Shown here in pieces: positions 11,501 through 21,771 of a stretch of 64,000 nt of DNA. How positions within the stretch are numbered: position 1 is the stretch's first letter; each line of letters starts with the position of its first letter. The notes beneath the pieces are model-generated. The model was not told where the DNA came from and did not search any database. It saw only the letters and a list, made by a program, of their open reading frames with translations. Both the position numbers and the translations under genes were made by a program. The DNA comes from Pseudo-nitzschia pungens. Its lineage: Eukaryota; Bacillariophyta; Bacillariophyceae; Bacillariales; Bacillariaceae. The stretch lies in contig CM074758.1 of assembly GCA_037355855.1 (NCBI GenBank), positions 3,817,001 through 3,881,000 of the forward strand. Reading direction: 5' to 3'.

Positions 11501-14453
11501 CAATAATCCCACCAGCCCATCGGTCAAGAGCTCCCTGAAAATCAACAGCCAATTCCTCACCAGATGTTGAGGAATCAGAGCCAGCACAAAACAAATCTGT
11601 GTCATCCACAAAGGCAAAACCCACAAGAGAAACCAGTTGCAGTGACAAAGAAGTGATAAGATGGACACCATGCCCAGCCTGTTGCATCATTCGGAAGACA
11701 ATGGTTGACACCAAGGCCCAAAGAGTTGGACCAATACCATTGCCTTGGCCACAACCACTGAGAGGAACCGGTTCATCACCATACACAGGGCCGGAACGAC
11801 CAAAACCAGTTTTGATGTGGTGCTTAGCATGTTGCAGAGTAGAAAGAAGAACTTCACACACATGTGCAGGAACACCAAAGCTCTGGAGAGTGAGACCTGC
11901 AATGGGATGAGAGATTCTATCATAACAGCCCTTGGCATCATTCATAGCAACAGCACCGGATCTGCGCTTCTGCCTCAACACATCACAGATGAGCTTCTTG
12001 TTCAAGCAGGTGTTGATGGCCTTGTGGTGTTTCCTGCTTCCATGTTGATCAACCGCCACTGCATTGGCACGTTCAGCATGGGCAAGAATGCGTCTGCCAA
12101 TCATCTTGTTGTTGATTTGGAACTCAGGAGACATTAACTGGATGAGTCTCATCTTATCCACTCTATATTCACCAGGTTTCTTGAATATCTCAACATCCGT
12201 GATGACCTGCCAAGCAGAAGGAGAGAAGCCAACAATCAAGGGGACTGATCTCAGGAGAGTGTCAAACTTGTTCAACTGGGGATCCAGGGCAAAAGCCTTG
12301 TGGTGGGCAAAACTCAAACAAGAAGGTTCACTTGCTGTGCGTTCCCTTTGGTGTTTCCAGGCAGCAGCATTGTCAGCTGGACACACTGAATAGTCAAAGG
12401 GAGGCAAACTCAGAATAGAGGCAGGGACTTTGAGACAAGAAAGAAATTCAGACAGGTATTTGTCAGTGGCAGGAGGAGGATTGTATGTGCCATCAAGGAC
12501 TTGAGCAGAAGCATGGGCTGTGCCAAGGTAGCCAAAATCTTGAATGAAGGAGGGAGTCATGGAGGGAGTGCCTAGACACTGCTGTTGACGCCGGACATTG
12601 GATTCAGCCATAGCTGGAACCATAGTGGACTGGGACTCCAAGACCTGTTCAGCACCATCAGGGCCAACTGCAATAGCTCTCAAGACAGCTGACTTGTTGA
12701 CACGTCCCCGAATAGACCTAGCAGCAAGGCCAAGCTCTCTTTGAAGACGTTCCCTGCGCATCCTGGCACGAATCTGGGAAGCATTCTGGTTGTGAGGTTT
12801 GCCTTCAGCAAGAAGTGCATCCACCAGGCCTTGATTGAAGGAGTCTCTCCAAGAGGGGGCCAATTTTTTCACTGCCCGGTATTGCCTGTAAGCTTGTTTC
12901 AGGTGGAGGACAGCACTGGAAAGATCACTGTGTTCTCCTTTGTAGAGAGAAAGCTTGCATGCCAGCCTTTTCAAAACAGTATGACTGGTGGACACACCCT
13001 GTCTCAGCTTAACAACACGCCGCCAAAAGTCAATTGTATCACGATAGACTTGCAGCTTCGGGGACCATGGAACCAGACCAGCTCTTGTGTGGCAAAGGTT
13101 TTGTTCAACAGAGAGCCTGAGAGAGGTGGAGGTTTCATGGAGGACTTCATATGTGGTGATGAGATCAGCGCGCACAGAAATATCCCCAGACTGAAACTGA
13201 GCCAGGAGGTGTTCCAGCTTAGCTTGGAGAGAAAACACTCCAGCCTTCAGAAAGCTGTGCCTGACACGCTTGAAATACCGTTGGCGCAGATGAGGGTGGG
13301 AGGACTGGAGTTTGGAATGAGAGAAGCTCACGGGAGGTGGCAGGTGTTTGCCCATGAGGCTGCAATTACAGACTTCAATCCAAAGCATTCTATGGTCAGA
13401 TTCCATACCCTGGGCACCACCAAAGGGACAATACCCAGCCCTGAGAACATCAACATTCTCAGAGACCCAAATGGCATCAATTGGTGTTCTGGTAGTGTTG
13501 CGGTTGTGAGTGGCAGGAGGAGAAGACTGACTATGAAGGGTAAGAATGGCATCTCTGAAACCAAGAGCCTTGAGCTCAAAAGACAAGCCATCAGTCCGAA
13601 CATCAGCATTTTGATCAATCCCAAGAATGACCTGGTCACCTGCACCCAGACAGACCTGAAGGGCAGCAGTCAAATCCCTGTGAAAGAGAATGCATGGGTT
13701 GGGACTGAAAAGATTTTCAGCTGCTTGAAAGTATCGGTACTGTTGATTCCAGACGGAACCAAGGTCCCTGTCATTTTCAACAGGGCAGTAAGCAGAAAAC
13801 ATAGTGACAGTGTAACCATCCCTGCCCTGAAACTTGACAAAGGACCATCTCCCAAGACCAGAAGGATCAGCCCCATGGGCAATCTTGTGGGAACTGAACA
13901 GTTGATCAATGGAAAACCCTGTACCACCAGGCTGAAGCCAGGAACAGTCAGAAGCTTCATGCTTGTTGTTGGCAAGGTAGGAAAAACTGGAGGGACTGAT
14001 ATTCTTCATGCGCCGATTGAAAAGATCACATGGCAGGAGTTTGGATTCATTCAAACAATGTTCAGCAAAAAGAGCCACACTGGCATTGCTCTTGACAAAT
14101 TGACGGGAGTTGTGCTTGGACATGGACATAAAGGCAGCTCTACGCTGGGGTCCAATGTTTTGGAAGGTGATGATGGTGGAATTAGAGGATGGAGCTTGAG
14201 GAAAGGAATGACCAAAACTGTCAGAATCCTTAGCAGCAAGAGAGTCTCCATGAAGAGTTAATTGGACAAAATGAGAGACAGGGGAAGAGGCGGAGGGGGA
14301 AAAGGGAGAAACAGGAGAAGCATTGATGGGATTTGGATTGGAAGGCATCCCATCAAACCTCATACCAGAAGAGCTAACCATGATCAGAAGGAAACCCAGT
14401 CTGTCGCAGGGATGGAAGAGTTGCCGGAGCTGATTTGGTGGAAACATTGGCAT
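8541..14453 (-). CDS. LINE-1 ORF2: endonuclease, reverse transcriptase, RNase H, zinc knuckle (1970 residues)
   Basis: Enzymatic protein for target-primed reverse transcription. An APE-type endonuclease covers about residues 95-365: TFQNIG, AEHCLN, GIDQNAD (~280), TPIDAIW and SDHRMLW (~353). The RT lies at about 760-1000, with DAKGCYDRI, SGCGQGNG and FVDD (~950; Val where many LINEs have Ala). RNase H is at about 1475-1640: CDGSFD, SELAGI, LDGDTAL, WVQGHQ and a late Asp. A zinc knuckle C-x2-C-x8-H-x3-C (CPLCDADNEKVSHVLSC) sits near 1745. The ATG at 14453 is the longest start. The ATG at 14381 overlaps the ORF1 stop and is conserved in LINE-3, so it may be the real one, giving 1946 residues. 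No stop or frameshift is seen. The clade is not assigned. Confidence 0.92.
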   Translation of the reverse strand: MPMFPPNQLRQLFHPCDRLGFLLIMVSSSGMRFDGMPSNPNPINASPVSPFSPSASSPVSHFVQLTLHGDSLAAKDSDSFGHSFPQAPSSNSTIITFQNIGPQRRAAFMSMSKHNSRQFVKSNASVALFAEHCLNESKLLPCDLFNRRMKNISPSSFSYLANNKHEASDCSWLQPGGTGFSIDQLFSSHKIAHGADPSGLGRWSFVKFQGRDGYTVTMFSAYCPVENDRDLGSVWNQQYRYFQAAENLFSPNPCILFHRDLTAALQVCLGAGDQVILGIDQNADVRTDGLSFELKALGFRDAILTLHSQSSPPATHNRNTTRTPIDAIWVSENVDVLRAGYCPFGGAQGMESDHRMLWIEVCNCSLMGKHLPPPVSFSHSKLQSSHPHLRQRYFKRVRHSFLKAGVFSLQAKLEHLLAQFQSGDISVRADLITTYEVLHETSTSLRLSVEQNLCHTRAGLVPWSPKLQVYRDTIDFWRRVVKLRQGVSTSHTVLKRLACKLSLYKGEHSDLSSAVLHLKQAYRQYRAVKKLAPSWRDSFNQGLVDALLAEGKPHNQNASQIRARMRRERLQRELGLAARSIRGRVNKSAVLRAIAVGPDGAEQVLESQSTMVPAMAESNVRRQQQCLGTPSMTPSFIQDFGYLGTAHASAQVLDGTYNPPPATDKYLSEFLSCLKVPASILSLPPFDYSVCPADNAAAWKHQRERTASEPSCLSFAHHKAFALDPQLNKFDTLLRSVPLIVGFSPSAWQVITDVEIFKKPGEYRVDKMRLIQLMSPEFQINNKMIGRRILAHAERANAVAVDQHGSRKHHKAINTCLNKKLICDVLRQKRRSGAVAMNDAKGCYDRISHPIAGLTLQSFGVPAHVCEVLLSTLQHAKHHIKTGFGRSGPVYGDEPVPLSGCGQGNGIGPTLWALVSTIVFRMMQQAGHGVHLITSLSLQLVSLVGFAFVDDTDLFCAGSDSSTSGEELAVDFQGALDRWAGGIIATGGAIEPAKSFCYLIDFKWNGSGWDYRSIADMPGDFSVADKNGNRATLDRFEVDHADKTLGVFISMDGNEEAQIAHMKSQSQSFGSQLKASKCEKRASLYTFKYSFMKSVEYPMPVTQLDEATWTKIIHPALVPVLNKAGMSRTFPRHVFYGPSLYQGFGFIHPYLLQEFSHIATLFQESVRSSQTGRILRLTAESLRLELGIPLHLGVTPYHPFASYVTPCWYKHVWKFFSVHPVSLFEDFPDLPLLRSNDCYLMQAFVNAGFRGADLSLLNHMRMSLKAISLADICTPDGKRLSPMAFQMISSNHLRDHLDWPRCPPSWPPAAKRLWTKAIQTCFLPPCPPPAARALAPSFHLGPWLSPQTASLWPWFLSPSTNRIFFKTSTGWTVSTSQGRGRYRVTAEILSDKPACADVLVCPVICGQVVRVVGSSAFVSDPPDKDPLEYNPFDSLPDSPADAFDALCASPRVLLHKYSLPQAGCQHIVDAIQRGTASAVCDGSFDPELLRGTSAFILSPNPSTKSASLFLTGCNFVSGSPEDQSSYRSELAGIIGVLTCCIALVSIFDLASGSITIALDGDTALKQAQGSWPLVISQKSFDYVYVIRNMISALPISVHFQWVQGHQAGIFLDWWALRNHQADSMAKAFLSVHRASAHHYPRLVFEPWAFSLNGCKCSRFDQNALHVAISGPPLLKYWQTHHDIPIPQPVLGSIHWCAHLSAFKRLPPGMQRWFVKFASGCIGVGNQLLHYQYQDHSRCPLCDADNEKVSHVLSCKDPGAVRHSVSAFTGPLQKRLEVEQTDPSLVAAIVDLLTRVRKGQRIYPSSYSLAIASAVRAQRTIGWHNWLLGRWSPRWYQIQADYYSHIGSKRSPKRWATAIIHQFFLTSWDLWTYRNERLHGPGGTLDAEQHQSLDASITSELAIGTAGALPQSHSLLQTPFHVLQGYTLTAKRQWLATIHLARKQYAAPVQPVQPYQQEAALLRAWLTGPQG

Positions 14454-14994
14454 GGCTCAAATCACTGACACTAGCATCATGGCTGGAGGAGAATGCAATT
14501 GCAGCAACTCCAAGCCTCAATGCAGAGGCTGCGTCTTCCCCACCACCGGCAGCAGGAACTGCAGTTGAGGAATCAGGAGAGGCCACAAGGAGGTCACCGG
14601 CCATGGCATTCTGGGGAGGGTCAGGAACTTCAGGAGGAACTTCAGGAGGAATACCAGGAGAGGCATCAGCCTTGGCAACATTGGAAGGATCACCTCCAGT
14701 AGGAACACCACCTGCAGGCGCTGAAGCCTGGACATCAGTGAGATTGGAAGTACCGGTTGCTAAAGTATCCATGGATTGAGAATCATCAAATCCGCCACCA
14801 CCACTGTCAGCACGGGCTTGGAGGTTAAAGTGCAGATCCAGATCAAAGGTGAGGTCTGGGGCAAGGTCAACTGACAAGTCATCATCAACAAGTTCCCAAT
14901 CTCTTGCATCCCCATCACCAAAAAAGGGAAGAGAGTCATCCTGCAATTGGATCTGCAGCAGGTTCAGTTTCCACAACACAATTGGCAGCAGCAT
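14374..14994 (-). pseudogene. LINE-1 ORF1 C-terminal part, shifted frame
   Basis: A frame of up to 206 codons overlapping the end of the ORF1 frame above and the long start of ORF2. It encodes an Asp-rich then Pro/Ala/Ser-rich region (DDDLSVDLAPDLTFDLDLH). Its counterpart in LINE-3 (43010-43531) has the same sequence and the same stop, while the joining frameshifts differ between the copies (an extra T near 14957 here, a lost T in a T-run there). Ancestral ORF1 therefore most likely ran through into this segment. Its stop TAG (14374-14376) overlaps the ATG at 14379-14381. Confidence 0.65.
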
Positions 14995-17350
14995 CCCAAT
15001 GGTAGGCTTCCATTTCAGTCAAGCACTCAGAAGAGAACCATTGTCGAACACAAGAACCATAATGAGCTTCCAGTATAATAGGCAGGAAAGACAACATGGC
15101 CATTGCTTCAGCCTTGGTAGTGATATTGTACAAAGCAAGGATCTCGCCTCGGTATGAACTGGTATCGACAGAAAGAAAAAGAGGCCATGACCAATTGTCA
15201 CGGGTTCTGATACCCAGAAGCACACTGCGCAGTGTCTTCAAACCCAGCCCTTGGCCCAGGTCAACTGGAAGATCAAGATCAACTACCCCCAGAACAGGAG
15301 CAGTTTCATGGCTCTCAATAAATTTAGCTTGGCGGTGCTTAGCCTGGCGAACAGTCTTGAGCTTGGAGGGGGGAAGAGGTCTGTCAGAAGGATTGGTAGC
15401 TGTCTCAATAAACTTGTAGAATTTACCATCAGGGAGAGAGGCAATGTCTGAAGGTTTGCAACGGTTGAACTGGGCTTTGAGGAGCTTAACAGTTTGGGCG
15501 CGCTTTGTGGCATCACATAAAACATGTGCAGCCAGAACAGGATTGGGATCAGGAGTTCTGGAGTTGTCAAGGCTGATATTCTTCCTGATAACAGCAATAG
15601 GACATGCCTGAAACCTGGGATGAGTCTGAAGCAATTCGTTGTAGTGGTCAAGATCAAAACTCTGCATGTAAGATCCAAGGAGAAAGCCACAGGTGACAAT
15701 AACTGGGGCCTGTATGTGGTCATATTTCAGGTCCATGTCACGGTCTCTGAGCCTCTGGAGCAATTGTGCTGAAAAGAGTTTCTCCAGGGAAGCACTGTGT
15801 CCCAAAAAGAAGCGTAGATGAGGAGCAGTTCTACTGCGAAGCCAGAGCTGAGCAACATACAATTCCAAGGTCTTCCTGTCAGGAAGAGTCGTCCAAAACT
15901 TGGTAACAGGCTTGGCCTTGGGGTTGAGCCTGGCTCTGGAGGGAAAAACATACAACACCAGGCGCTTGTCAACAGTCCATAGAAGATCCAAAGCTTCCTT
16001 GAGAGACTTGAGCAGCTCATCATATAGTTCCCCAGGGTGTTGTGACATCAACCGTGGAAGGGACAGAGTGACATAAGAACTATGAGAACACTTGGTTCCA
16101 GCAGTTACATCCACTGGAGCTCTAGAATCACTGGAGCAAACCCCTCGGCGTTGGAGGAAATGCCCAGCAGAGGAGGACAAGACAGTAGCATCACCACCAC
16201 CAGGAAGAAAGGACACTGATTTGGAAGTGGAAGATTTGGAAGTGGAAGCATCATCAGCCACTGGTGGCGCAGGTGTAGGAGGTCGCTTCTTGAAATGCCA
16301 ATGAGAACCAAGCACCTTATTGGCTGCCCACCATACTTTGCCTTCAGTGCTAGGCAAAAGGTTGCCCTCACAATAGAGGTCATCAAAACACTCAGGAGAC
16401 ATCTTGACCAAACCAATAAGACATTTCTTCAGAGCCTGGCCAGGTGGTTGCTTGGTCCAGGCTGGGGCAGAGCCTTGAAAGCAAGCAGAGGCAAGAGAGG
16501 CCAAGGAATCTACAGTGGCATTTCGCCAGTCTGGAGTGTCCGGAAAAACCTGAGAATAAACAGGAGGGATGGCAGTCCTGCATATATCATGGATGGATTT
16601 CTTGTCAGTACCCTCCTTCTTGCTGAAAAAGTGTGTAGGGCTTGGACACCCAGCCCATAACCGGTTACCAGTTGGAGATTTTCGAAAGGCATGAATTGCA
16701 GATGGTATAGGAGACTTGCCAGAACAGGGACCCTTACCATAAAAACACCAGAAGAAGGAAGCGGAATGAGCCCTGTTGGCAGCAGCCAGGGCTTTCTGGC
16801 GCAGGGCATGTCGCGCTGCAGACGGTGTGTCAGAAAGAAATGCAAGAGTAGCTTGTTTCAGATTAGACTTGGAAGGAGAGACCTGGGAAGGAGGGTGCTT
16901 AGAGTCGGAGTGCTCAGATCCGGGCTGACCATCCACGGACGTCTCACTGTTGGACTGCTCACTGCTGGGCTTCCCACTGTCGGACGTCCCACTGGTGGAC
17001 TTCCCACTGTTGGACTTCCCACTGGTGGACTTCCCACTGTCAGACTTCCCACTGTCGGACTGCCCACTGCCTGAATGCCCTGTGTCTGTATGCCCAATGC
17101 CTGACTGCTCAGTGCTCATGTCAACGTCATCTAGTGCACCAGTAGACACAGCAGAAGTGAAGGACATGTCATCATCGGAAGGGAGCGAATCCCTAGCTGG
17201 ACGTGGAGAAGGAGGGGGAGAGGGAGTAGCCTGAAGAACGGAACCAGCAGGTGGTCGGCGGGAAGGAGTCCCCGTAAAGGCGCGTTTGTTTGAAGGAGTG
17301 TTAGCCAAGGTAGACCTTTTTCGCCTGGAAGCTGGCGGGGGAAGAGGCAT
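14936..17350 (-). CDS. LINE-1 ORF1 protein (truncated C-terminus by frameshift)
   Basis: Presumed RNA-binding or particle protein of the LINE. I chose the ATG at 17350 (MPLPPPASRRKRSTLAN) because LINE-3 starts at the matching site (39731). The frame is open 69 codons further upstream to 17557, but that part is not conserved. A basic N-terminus is followed by a Ser/Gly/Lys/Asp repeat tract (about residues 90-160). Next comes a conserved block with CFYGKGPCSGKSPIPSAI and HFFSKKEG, a Ser/Thr linker, and a long C-terminal domain without a motif I recognise. There is no classical CCHC knuckle and no RRM that I can see. It ends early at 14936. Confidence 0.8.
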   Translation of the reverse strand: MPLPPPASRRKRSTLANTPSNKRAFTGTPSRRPPAGSVLQATPSPPPSPRPARDSLPSDDDMSFTSAVSTGALDDVDMSTEQSGIGHTDTGHSGSGQSDSGKSDSGKSTSGKSNSGKSTSGTSDSGKPSSEQSNSETSVDGQPGSEHSDSKHPPSQVSPSKSNLKQATLAFLSDTPSAARHALRQKALAAANRAHSASFFWCFYGKGPCSGKSPIPSAIHAFRKSPTGNRLWAGCPSPTHFFSKKEGTDKKSIHDICRTAIPPVYSQVFPDTPDWRNATVDSLASLASACFQGSAPAWTKQPPGQALKKCLIGLVKMSPECFDDLYCEGNLLPSTEGKVWWAANKVLGSHWHFKKRPPTPAPPVADDASTSKSSTSKSVSFLPGGGDATVLSSSAGHFLQRRGVCSSDSRAPVDVTAGTKCSHSSYVTLSLPRLMSQHPGELYDELLKSLKEALDLLWTVDKRLVLYVFPSRARLNPKAKPVTKFWTTLPDRKTLELYVAQLWLRSRTAPHLRFFLGHSASLEKLFSAQLLQRLRDRDMDLKYDHIQAPVIVTCGFLLGSYMQSFDLDHYNELLQTHPRFQACPIAVIRKNISLDNSRTPDPNPVLAAHVLCDATKRAQTVKLLKAQFNRCKPSDIASLPDGKFYKFIETATNPSDRPLPPSKLKTVRQAKHRQAKFIESHETAPVLGVVDLDLPVDLGQGLGLKTLRSVLLGIRTRDNWSWPLFLSVDTSSYRGEILALYNITTKAEAMAMLSFLPIILEAHYGSCVRQWFSSECLTEMEAYHWDAAANCVVETEPAADPIAG

Positions 17351-19377
17351 GGTGGGGCAGGTATAGGCTGAATAGGTGTGTTGCCTCGGGCGCTGGTAGG
17401 CTGGCAGTGTTAACCTGTATGTATATATACAGATGGGTGTTTCCTGGAAACAGGGTACAGCAGCAACAACAAGGGTAACCTTGGTCTGGACAAGGAAAAG
17501 GTCCCTGGGGATCCAAAAAATATACTGGAGCACACCCACAAAAGTCACCGGGGACACTGGAAATTTTTGCGAAAAAAACGAGCAAAATTTGTCTCACACT
17601 TGGAGCCCAAAAACTCTGCGCGGAAGAACTCTGCAAATCGTGTAAGCTTGTACTCGTACTTTGTACTCGTACTGTACTCGTAGTAACAACAGACACGCCG
17701 CTTGGATGTAGAAGTGCCAGGTGATGACAAAGGCTGGGACAGAAGAAGCACCGGTTGCGGGCAAATGTCAGATGATAGGTTGATAGGTTGTAGGCTGGGA
17801 AACAGGGTACAGCAGCAACAACAGGTCCAACGTTGGGCTGGACAAGGAAAAACTCCAGGGGAACCAAAAGAAAAGACTGGAGCACTACCGGAAGAGGCAA
17901 GGTCAAAACCCACAGAGGTGCTCTGGAGGTACAGAATTTAGGAGCTCCAGTAGACCACTGCAAATCGTGTAGAAACTACAGGGAAAATTCTGGTAGTTCT
18001 GTCAGGAGTTGCGGGCAAATGGATAGAAGTACCACTTTTGGCCCTGTAGAATTTACGTAGGGGGGATAGTTGCTGCTTGCTTGGAAAGGGGCTTTAGTAG
18101 GAACACTTAGGGACCGGGGGATATCAATGGCAGGGCACACTTAAAAGGCTCAGGAGGGAACTTGAAGTTCAAACTCGCGAGTACTTATAAGTGGAAACAG
18201 TATCCAGGGGCGATTGGCTTGAAAACAGGAACCGTGAGCGAGACACTTATGGACCAGGGAAGCTGCTTGCTTGAAAACAGGGGCTTTAGTAGAAAGGCCT
18301 AGGGACCAGGGGGAGGCTTGTGTCTTGAAAACAGTGTCGAACTTGAAGTTCAACTTGGGGTTGCTTAATAGCAAAAACACTTATGGAGCTGGGCAATCGC
18401 GAACACTTAGGGACCAGGGAAGCTGCTTGCTTGAAAACAGGGGCTGTACTCGAAACAACTAGGGACCAGGGGGAGGCTTGTGTCTTGAAAACAGTGTCGA
18501 ACTTGAAGTTCAACTTGGGGTTGTTTAATAGCAAAGACACTTAAGGATCGGGGAACTTGGGAACACTTAGGGGCCAGGGAAGCTGTAGTCTTGAAAACAA
18601 GGGGCGATAGTAGCTGTAGTCTTGGAACCAAAAGTGCTCTAAGTAGGAGATACTTAGGGATTGGTTGGTCTTGGCTTGAAAACAGTTGTAGTGGGGGAGC
18701 CTTAAGCGAAAACACTTAGGGACTGGGGGGCTTGGCTAGGAATCAGGGGTACTCTTAAGTGATAAACACTTAAGGAGCAGTGGGCAATTGGCTTGAAAAT
18801 AAAGGGGGTAACTGGAAGATATGCTCGCGAACTTGCAAATACTTATGGGTCAGCGCTTAGGAACCTTCTAGAAGGGGGGTGTATATGTGTTCGATCTTGA
18901 AGAATGTAGAGCGTTAATTGGGTCCGATCTTGAAGAATGTAGAACGTTAAGTGGATATCACTTAAGGGGCTTGAAAGACTGTATAGCGTTAAATAATAAG
19001 GTAGCTTGAAAACAGATCGAAAAACAAACCGAGCCCGGAGACAAACTGAGCGTGGAGACTAACCGGAGCAGAGGCTGTAGTATTAGTACTGGGCTTGCTG
19101 TAGAAAATTATGTGTTGTTTTGTTGCCGAAGCTTGTTGTTGCCGATCGACCGACCGACAGGAAACAAGGAACCAAAGCAACCAAAGGAAGCAAGGAGCAG
19201 CCAAACAAACAGCAGAATCAGATAGGGGAGGTCTCTGTTAATAGGTGTAGTGCTTGGTTTTGTTGTAGGAGCTTTAGAAGTGAGTGAGATATCAAAGGGG
19301 AAAGTTGTGTAGAAATCTACGTGTTTTAAGTACTGGAACATCGGAACGTCGGACAAAATGCGCGATGCGAAAATTGT
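17351..19377 (-). promoter_or_regulatory. LINE-1 5' region with internal repeats
   Basis: About 2 kb from the 5' terminus (19377) to ORF1. From about 18060 to 18800 (plus-strand reading) related units of about 60-130 bp recur, with the words GGGACCAGGG, GCTTGCTTGAAAACAGGGGC and GAACTTGAAGTTCAA. Comparable monomers are better ordered in LINE-2 and LINE-6. By analogy with monomer-bearing LINE 5' UTRs this is probably the internal promoter. The extreme 5' end is a GC-rich inverted repeat next to ACAATTTT. Confidence 0.5.
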
Positions 19378-20511
19378 AACCAATCGAACCCAGACAACTG
19401 GCGCATATACATACCAAGCTCTCTCTCCAATGATACCATCAAATGGTATCACCTCCTGTTGGGTCATTGTGGATCCACCAGGCTATATCAAACCATCTCC
19501 TCAAGATTCTACATCGACAACCTATCCAATCTTTGCAAGACCTACATCTGCCCCGACAGCTGCATTAAGTACAAGAACCAGCACTCCAAGTATGGGAAGC
19601 TACCACCAAAAGAAGCTCCACTAGCTCCATTCAACAAGATACACGTGGATCTTGTAGGCCCATGGAAGATTACAGCTCAGGGCAAGAACTATAACTTCAA
19701 AGCCCTAACCTGTATTGATCCAGTCACCAACTTACTGGAGATCATCCGAATCAGAGACAAGTCTTCGCAACAAGTCTCAGACCAGTTCAAGAACTGTTGG
19801 CTCTCAAGATACTATCCAAGACCCATCAGGTGTGTCCACGACAATGGTGGAGAATTTCTAGGCGCTGAGTTCCAGACCACACTCAAGCAGTATGGAATTC
19901 AGTCCATCCCCACTACAGTGAAGAATCCCCAGTCAAATGCCATCTGTGAAAGAGTCCACCATACAGTTGCTGATATCCTCAGAGTATTAGTGCATGTTAA
20001 TCCTCCTCAAGTCAACACCAGAGCTAGTCAGCTCATGGACAATGCCTTGGCAACATGCATGCATGCCTCCTGGTGTGCTGTCAATGCTGCCTTACAAGCA
20101 TCTCCAGGTTCTCTAGTATTCAATCGGGACATGCTGATTGATCTGCCACTAACCTCCAATCTGTTGGCTCTTCAGCAGCTCCGGCAACAAGGAATTAACA
20201 AGAATCTACTCAGAGATAATGCCAAGCGTATCAACCATACCTTCCAAGTCAATGATAAGGTATGGATCCAAGAGCCAGATCCGGACAAGCTACAACCCAG
20301 GAAGATTGGTCCCTTTCCAATCACACAAGTCAACCCAAATGGTACTGTAAAGTTGCAAAGAGCTCCCTCAGTGGTGGAAACAGTGAATATCCGAAAGCTG
20401 ACTCCATATCGAGAGCCAAATCAATCGGAGTCTACATCAATCGAATCCGCAGACATCAAATTGAGCCAATCGAATGACTCAGATTGCTCCATGAGTCACT
20501 GGTCGGCTTAA
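19378..20511 (+). pseudogene. pol: Pol of element A: integrase (3' part of pol)
   Basis: Continuation after LINE-1; bases 19378-19396 are the second TSD copy. It contains the HHCC zinc-binding part (WYHLLLGHCGS, then CKTYICPDSC). The catalytic core has HVDLVGPW, VHDNGGEF and NPQSNAICERVH, giving the D, D, E residues. The C-terminal part has a GPFPITQVNPNGTVKL motif typical of Ty3/gypsy integrases. A duplicated Tyr codon occurs in SRYYPRP (about 19810). The stop is at 20509-20511, 30 bp before the 3' LTR, a spacing also seen in C. The segment itself is open, but pol as a whole is broken upstream. Confidence 0.87.
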
Positions 20512-20541
20512 CTGTGGGATTCGTTCAATCATGAGGCACTA

Positions 20542-20807
20542 TGTAACATGCTAGCGTAGGCTAGTAGTTACGAATTAATAATTAACCGAATCCCACATGG
20601 GATTCAATCGGTACCTATATGTATGATATACATGTATGGATATCCAGTATGTATGAACAGGCATACAGAAGAGAGTGATCGTACGATTAAGGTTACATAC
20701 AGAATATATGTTATATACAGGGATGTAGATTATATGAAGAGGTCGCGATGACCTCATCGCTCATTATTTCCTCTCTCTAATTTTAATCCCATCTCATAAA
20801 GTGAAAT
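20542..20807 (+). repeat. 3' LTR of element A, first part (split by E)
   Basis: Matches 1193-1458. It is interrupted by E at GAAAT (20803-20807), and the LTR resumes after the second GAAAT at 24530. Differences from the 5' LTR include CG to TG and CG to CA changes. Confidence 0.9.
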
Positions 20808-20845
20808 TGTTACACGTTAAGGTAGAAATACACGATAGGAGTATG

Positions 20846-21365
20846 AATTGTACAGTTGTTTGTGGTCGGATTCCTCTGTGAATCCGGCAGTAGTCTTCAA
20901 TCCATTCATTTGGAAAGCTGTGGAGCAGGATAGTCATCTGTTGTAGTTGGTTTAGATCAGCAGCAAAGCCTTGTAGTTTTGCAGTGTATTTGAAGAGTTG
21001 TTCCATTCGGTTTGCATGGTCTTTGCATGATACGTTGCTGGATTTCTTGCATTCGGCGCTTCGAAGATAAGTATGCATAATATCCTTGGCATCTTTGGCG
21101 CTGCAATATTCTTTGATGAAGGATGAAACTGCTCGCGTGTATCCATTTCTTGTAGTCGGATAATCACGTTGGCTTCTTGTTAAGGCTCTCCACTTGGTTT
21201 GGGCACCGACGCAGAGGCATCGGCCAAAGTATTTGATATATTTGGTTACTGATAGATCAAGATCTTCTGCTGCATTTAGAAAGGCTTCTTCTGTATGCAG
21301 GAGTTCTTCTAAATCGACGTTCGTGAATAGAGGGACTTTGATGCTGTCTTCTTGGTCTTCGTTAT
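20846..21365 (-). pseudogene. gag: Gag of element E, internal part
   Basis: Reads on the minus strand as a Gag close to that of B: ...Tyr-Asn-Glu-Asp-Gln-Glu-Asp-Ser, AQTKWRALTRSQRDYPTT, DIMHTYLRSAECK, LQQMTILLHSFPNEWIEDYC. It ends by deletion into the LTR stub after Thr-Val-Gln-Phe, so the linker and zinc knuckle are lost. The first part is at 23874-23960. Confidence 0.85.
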
Positions 21366-21771
21366 CCCTTAATCGGATCGTACGGCCACAGCCGTATTTC
21401 GACCCATATTTCAGGGGTTCAAATGAAAGTCTTAACTCTCTCGAATATTTAATCTGATGTTATATTCTTATTCAGCATAAAATTTTGGTCTAGAAAACAC
21501 TTTGTCAGGGGTCCCAACTCCGAATATTGGCTGCTCTACAAGCAGCAGCAGCAGAACTAAACACGAGTTTTTTCAACCATCCGTAAAAAGACACCAATTC
21601 AACCGACCATGGTAATTAATTTAAACGCGGCACTTCCAGTCCACTAATCAGAGATCCAAGCATACCGACGTCTCCCCCTATCACAGAGCTACGATCCACA
21701 AGAATCCCGGATGAATTTGACCAGAAACTGAGGAGATTCGAACTGTTTTTGTAATTCGGTATTGTTCCATC

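Larger units (their letters stand above)
8239..19377 (-). mobile_element. LINE-1: long non-LTR retrotransposon (~11.1 kb)
   Basis: Minus-strand order: 5' region (19377 to about 17351) with short repeats, ORF1 (17350-14936, with its C-terminal part in another frame to 14374), ORF2 (14381 or 14453 to 8541), a 3' UTR with two hairpins, and a TTATTATT-type tail instead of poly(A). The perfect 19-bp TSD marks a recent target-primed insertion. The 5' terminus matches those of LINE-2 and LINE-6 (ACAATTT..GCGCATTTTGTCC pattern), so it looks full length. ORF2 is open throughout. ORF1 has one frameshift. Confidence 0.9.

Noticed and set aside
12741..14261. Plus-strand open frame of 506 codons
   Set aside because: It lies antisense to the endonuclease part of LINE-1 ORF2, has no motif, and shrinks in LINE-3 where ORF2 stays similar.
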